Shown here piece by piece: positions 60,236-64,000 of a stretch of 64,000 nt of DNA. Every line of letters begins with the position of its first letter. The first letter of the stretch is position 1. The DNA comes from Tolypeutes matacus (taxonomy: Eukaryota > Chordata > Mammalia > Cingulata > Chlamyphoridae): assembly GCA_026826555.1 (NCBI GenBank), contig JAKSZT010053887.1, positions 68,420,019 to 68,484,018 on the forward strand. Reading direction: 5' to 3'. The notes under the pieces were generated by a model. That model searched no databases. It saw only the letters and a list, made by a program, of their open reading frames with translations, and was not told the origin of the DNA. A program made the translations under genes and the position numbers.

Positions 60236-63200
60236 ATGGTTAAATGCCATTTTTTCAAACTTCCAGGTAAAGAAATTTCAGAAACTAAAGTAATATATGT
60301 ACTTTGTGACATTTAAGGATATTTTCACTGGAGACCTTTAAAAACAGTGTTATGAGTTCAGTTATCATTTTCTTGGAGTTTACCTAACAGATTAGATAAA
60401 AAGGAAGTGTCTGAAGAAACATTTCGACTAGATTTAATTACTTTTGAATATGCACCAGTCCTGATTTTTATAAAGCTTTTGTACCACTTTGGGTTAAGCT
60501 TATACTTCCAAATTGCATTTTATCCTTGATTAAATGAAATAAAAGAACTGCAACTTTTACTTTTCTATTAAAAACATTTTACTCTTTATTTCTGTTTTCA
60601 AAACACCACGGAATATAAAAAGTGTATACTCTTTAACACTCCTAAAAAGAAAGAACAATTTGTGCATATATATTTAATGAAAGATATTGTGCTCATTGCT
60701 GAAGTTAGAATAGCAAACATAAAATAGATTCCTCCCTCAGGGAGCTGTTACTATTGTTAAAAAAAAAAAAAAAAATACTAGTCTAGACTCTTTACACATT
60801 ACTCATCTTTTTAATTAGGTTTCTTTAGTTTTCTAAATATTATGCCTGAAGAGGAAATGGTTGGCAAATCTTGAACCATATTATCAAAAGGCCAAGGCTT
60901 GGCTTACGTTAGTATATGTATGTCAACATCTCAATCTCTGTATTCATCAATAATGAAGGAAATAACACCTACCACATAAAGTTGCCAAGAAGATCAAAGT
61001 AGATGATATATGACAAATATGTTTTAATATTTCAATAATCTATAAAATAATATATCATGGACATCAGTTGTAATGGGCATAAACTCTCATAAGTGAACAC
61101 TGAGGATGAACAAAAATGTTATTGAGAAATCTTACAGAGTGTCACTGTTGTGCTAAGAAGAGCCTGAAAGTAACAAAGATGAGAAAGTCTGAATTATTTG
61201 TGTCACTATGAAAGCATTTTGCAAGTTCAAACTTTACCAAAACTACCAGTTTTGCTGCCACAGAGGGAAAATGATCATTTCAGGTGGCAAAACAGTGATC
61301 ACAGATGAATTCTAAAGAAATAAGGATTCCCTTTTTTATACAGATATCTTCAGCAATAAAGAATGCAGTAAACAACTTACATAAGTTATGTGTAAGCAGA
61401 TTGGTTTCTAAATAGAATTTTCCAAATTCTTCCCGAGATGTCAGCAGCTGCTATTAAAGATGACTGATTTCTTTCAATATGCTACAGTGGAATTGAGTCC
61501 CTGGAACTAAAGCTCAAATTACTTTCTCTGCACTAATGAACTGTTTGAGCACTGACATGAATGTTGTCCAAGACTGAACTAAAGAAGTTCAGTATAAGAG
61601 TTAAAAATTCTACCCAAAATCATCTTTTCCAATCTGTGTTCTCTTAAACAATGGGAATAATGCTTATAGTGATGAAATTCAGCAGACAAAACAATGAGAT
61701 TTAGCCATAACAATCAAGACTTTCTGCTTTACAAAGGGAGAGGCTGAATTACAATGAGTGAGAGGCTATACAAACTGTGGTCTATGCTGTTTAGTCTTTG
61801 GGTAATTCTTTCACCTTAAATTTATCAGGAATATATTACTTTTGTTTTATTCAATTCTACCGATGTTCCAACATTTCTTTACTATTCTAGCACCTGCCTC
61901 CTTTCCTCTGTATTTTTTTAATCTCTTTTGATCCCAGTTTATAATTAACCCTGAAATTTTCTTAGACCATTTAATGTACATTTTCCTTATATGACTTGAG
62001 CATCTATATATAAAAAAATACATTTTATTCTATTCTTACTGTAATTGTTCAGTAAAACTTGTTATTTAAGAAGAAATTCCCTTAGAATAATGAGTAGGTC
62101 TTTCTATTTAGGCACATTGCATTAGTTCTTTAAGGCTCAGTTATATAGTTAAAGTGCCATCAATGGCAAATAACTGCTTCGAAATTTTCAGAGATATTCC
62201 TTCCTGGGTTAAATGTCAAAAAATAAAATTTCAGGCCCTGAGTTTCTACTTCCAGAGAGCTTCCCTTGTTTATCAACTTACCTTGTATTGTTATTTTTCA
62301 CTGCTGTGGGGTAATTATATACTTTAGAATTATATCATGTTCTTAATGCATTTGTAAAATTAAATAAGATGAAATCTGTATTTTTAACTATTTTAGTTTT
62401 ATTCTCTTTTGTTCAGGAATATTGTATATTTGTTTTATTTTTGGCAATTATACTTAATTTGATTGGTCCATTTTTTTCTAAGTCTACAAGCATGTTGCTT
62501 CAAATTGTATTCAGATTTCTGTCATGTTATTGAATCAGTTTTATCTACTTTTACAATTAAAAATTTATTTTCGTTTATTTCCAAACATGGTCAATTGGGC
62601 TTATAATTTTTTCGTTCCCAAACTATACATAAAATATAATTAAAAGAAAAGAAGTAAATATTTGTATTAATGAAGGTTATTTATGGTTTTAAAAAGTGAC
62701 CTAATTCTATTTACCATATCCCTTTACTAAATGAGATATTTTAAGGTATTATAAGAAAAATAAATCAGATTGACTAATTTCAAACATATCAATAATCATT
62801 CAAGGTAAATTAATGACATATCAAAGTTAGTAAACATCATTTCATATTTTAGAGAACATATATTCATTTAGGTTTCACTACTATTAAAAAAAGATTACAT
62901 GATATTAGTTCATAAAATGACTAACTTCACAGCAGTTATATGTTACTTTAGGTTTACTGTTTAAGAGAATTTATTAAGATAACTAAAATGTTATCATCTT
63001 TATTACTTATTATAAATAGGAAAACTTTGATGCTAAAATTTATCTTTCATCAAGTAATTAGTGCACCTTACATATCATACGACATGGGAAAAATATATAA
63101 CCTAATCGATTTTACTAAGAAACCTGGAAAATCAAGTGATATAGTTGCTGTCAGACATTTCTATTTGATTTTTAATATGGATTCCTAATTTTCAACTCTC

Positions 63201-64000
63201 TCAGGATAATTGTCTTCACAGTTTGTCTGTGACTATTTTAAGAATCTCTGCTTTGGGCAGATTAAGACAAAATCTCCATGTGTGCCCCAAGAACTCTAAA
63301 CTTACAGTGATGGAATATATACTCTGCTCTTTGTTAATGGAACAGGAAATAGACCTGGAAATATAAAATTGCAAAATATACTGATGTAGCTTCATGGTTC
63401 TTTCTTTAATAAGGGTTAAAACGTTTAAAGATATGTAATCTTTGTTTTCACTCATCTATAAGCCTTAAATATCTCTTTATTAAACATAAGTTAAAAATTA
63501 AAATAAATAAAGAGCAATCATTCAGTCTCCTAAAACAAAGTAATGTGTGCTATCCCAGAATCTAAAAATGCATCCCTACCAAATATGATGATTACTTTAT
63601 TGAATTCTTTGAGGAAACATGACACTTTAATAAGTTATAAATGGTCAAAAAAGTTTTCAAGTGTTTCATTTTTTATTAATTCTAATCAATAGTCTTTTTC
63701 TGTGGTTATATTTTCTAATCAGTGTATTTAACTAAACTATATTTATGATCTCCAAATGGTTCAAGTTAACAGTAATTTAACTTCATTGTTTTTAGTGAAT
63801 TCTGTTTACATGATCCTTAAAAATAAGGTAATCTATATAACAATAACAAAAACACATTGTAACTGAGTTAAGTGCACTACTTACACTTCTTAATTCATTC
63901 TATATTTCTGCTTTTGAAGTGAAGATAGAGAAGGCAGAGTAGGAATCAGAAAAAGTCAGGAGCTATGAGCTGAAGCTGGCAAGGGAAGAATTTTACAGTT
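60236..64000. other. AT-rich region to the window end, no recognised gene
   Basis: About 3.8 kb of single-copy-looking DNA with an A17-type run at 60759-60776. ORFs at 62988-63188 and 63455-63216 lack recognisable domains. Conserved regulatory DNA cannot be excluded. Confidence 0.45.

Overview
The window looks like nuclear DNA of a xenarthran mammal, most likely an armadillo (Dasypus type). The strongest clue is a tRNA-derived SINE in three places (25294-25632, 37799-38275, 58696-58900) whose head, with pol III A and B boxes, matches the DAS SINE family of armadillos. L1 elements, MaLR-like LTRs, an L2 fragment and AT-rich single-copy DNA are all ordinary for a placental genome. I found no functional protein-coding gene, tRNA gene, CRISPR array or prokaryotic-style operon. 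The window reads as an intergenic or intronic gene desert filled by nested retrotransposons, so the predicted ORFs are repeat remnants or chance.

Layout. 1-2167: the 5' end of a comparatively young L1 on the minus strand (L1-A), with a CpG-rich promoter and an ORF1 that stays open to the window edge. 2168-9580: an older L1M on the minus strand, broken up by a MaLR-like LTR, an apparent mRNA retrocopy and an L1-3'-end-like repeat. 10800-12345: a second L1M ORF1/5'UTR piece. 12540-13990 (perhaps to 14560): an ERV-L-like pol remnant. 14600-22130: AT-rich single-copy-looking DNA with one old LTR-like patch. 22140-24346: an MLT1-like LTR and L1 pieces. 25294-27930: a dimeric DAS SINE, then a 5'-inverted (twin-primed) insertion. 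27960-38470: three L1s packed together (L1-B plus, L1-C minus, L1-D plus), the last carrying an LTR and a SINE inside its 3'UTR. 38586-48168: MaLR-like and MLT1-like LTRs and a 1.7-kb L1-mobilised repeat. 48745-49295: a retrocopy of the first exons of PHIP that ends in what looks like retained intron plus a poly(A) tail. 49560-51340: ancient L1. 52844-53301: a second twin-primed insertion. 55786-56419: an L1 3' end. 57085-57790: an L2 fragment holding a full-length U1 snRNA retropseudogene. 58009-59826: two MaLR-like LTRs and a young DAS SINE. 59830-64000: AT-rich DNA with one possible L1 scrap.

How the parts work together: nothing here forms a pathway. The common thread is the L1 machinery, which moved its own copies and also mobilised the SINEs, U1 and PHIP RNAs. 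Target-site duplications (TSDs) could be read directly for most young insertions, and several begin at an L1 endonuclease-type TT/AAAA site. Repeat family names are from recognition only; no database search was possible.
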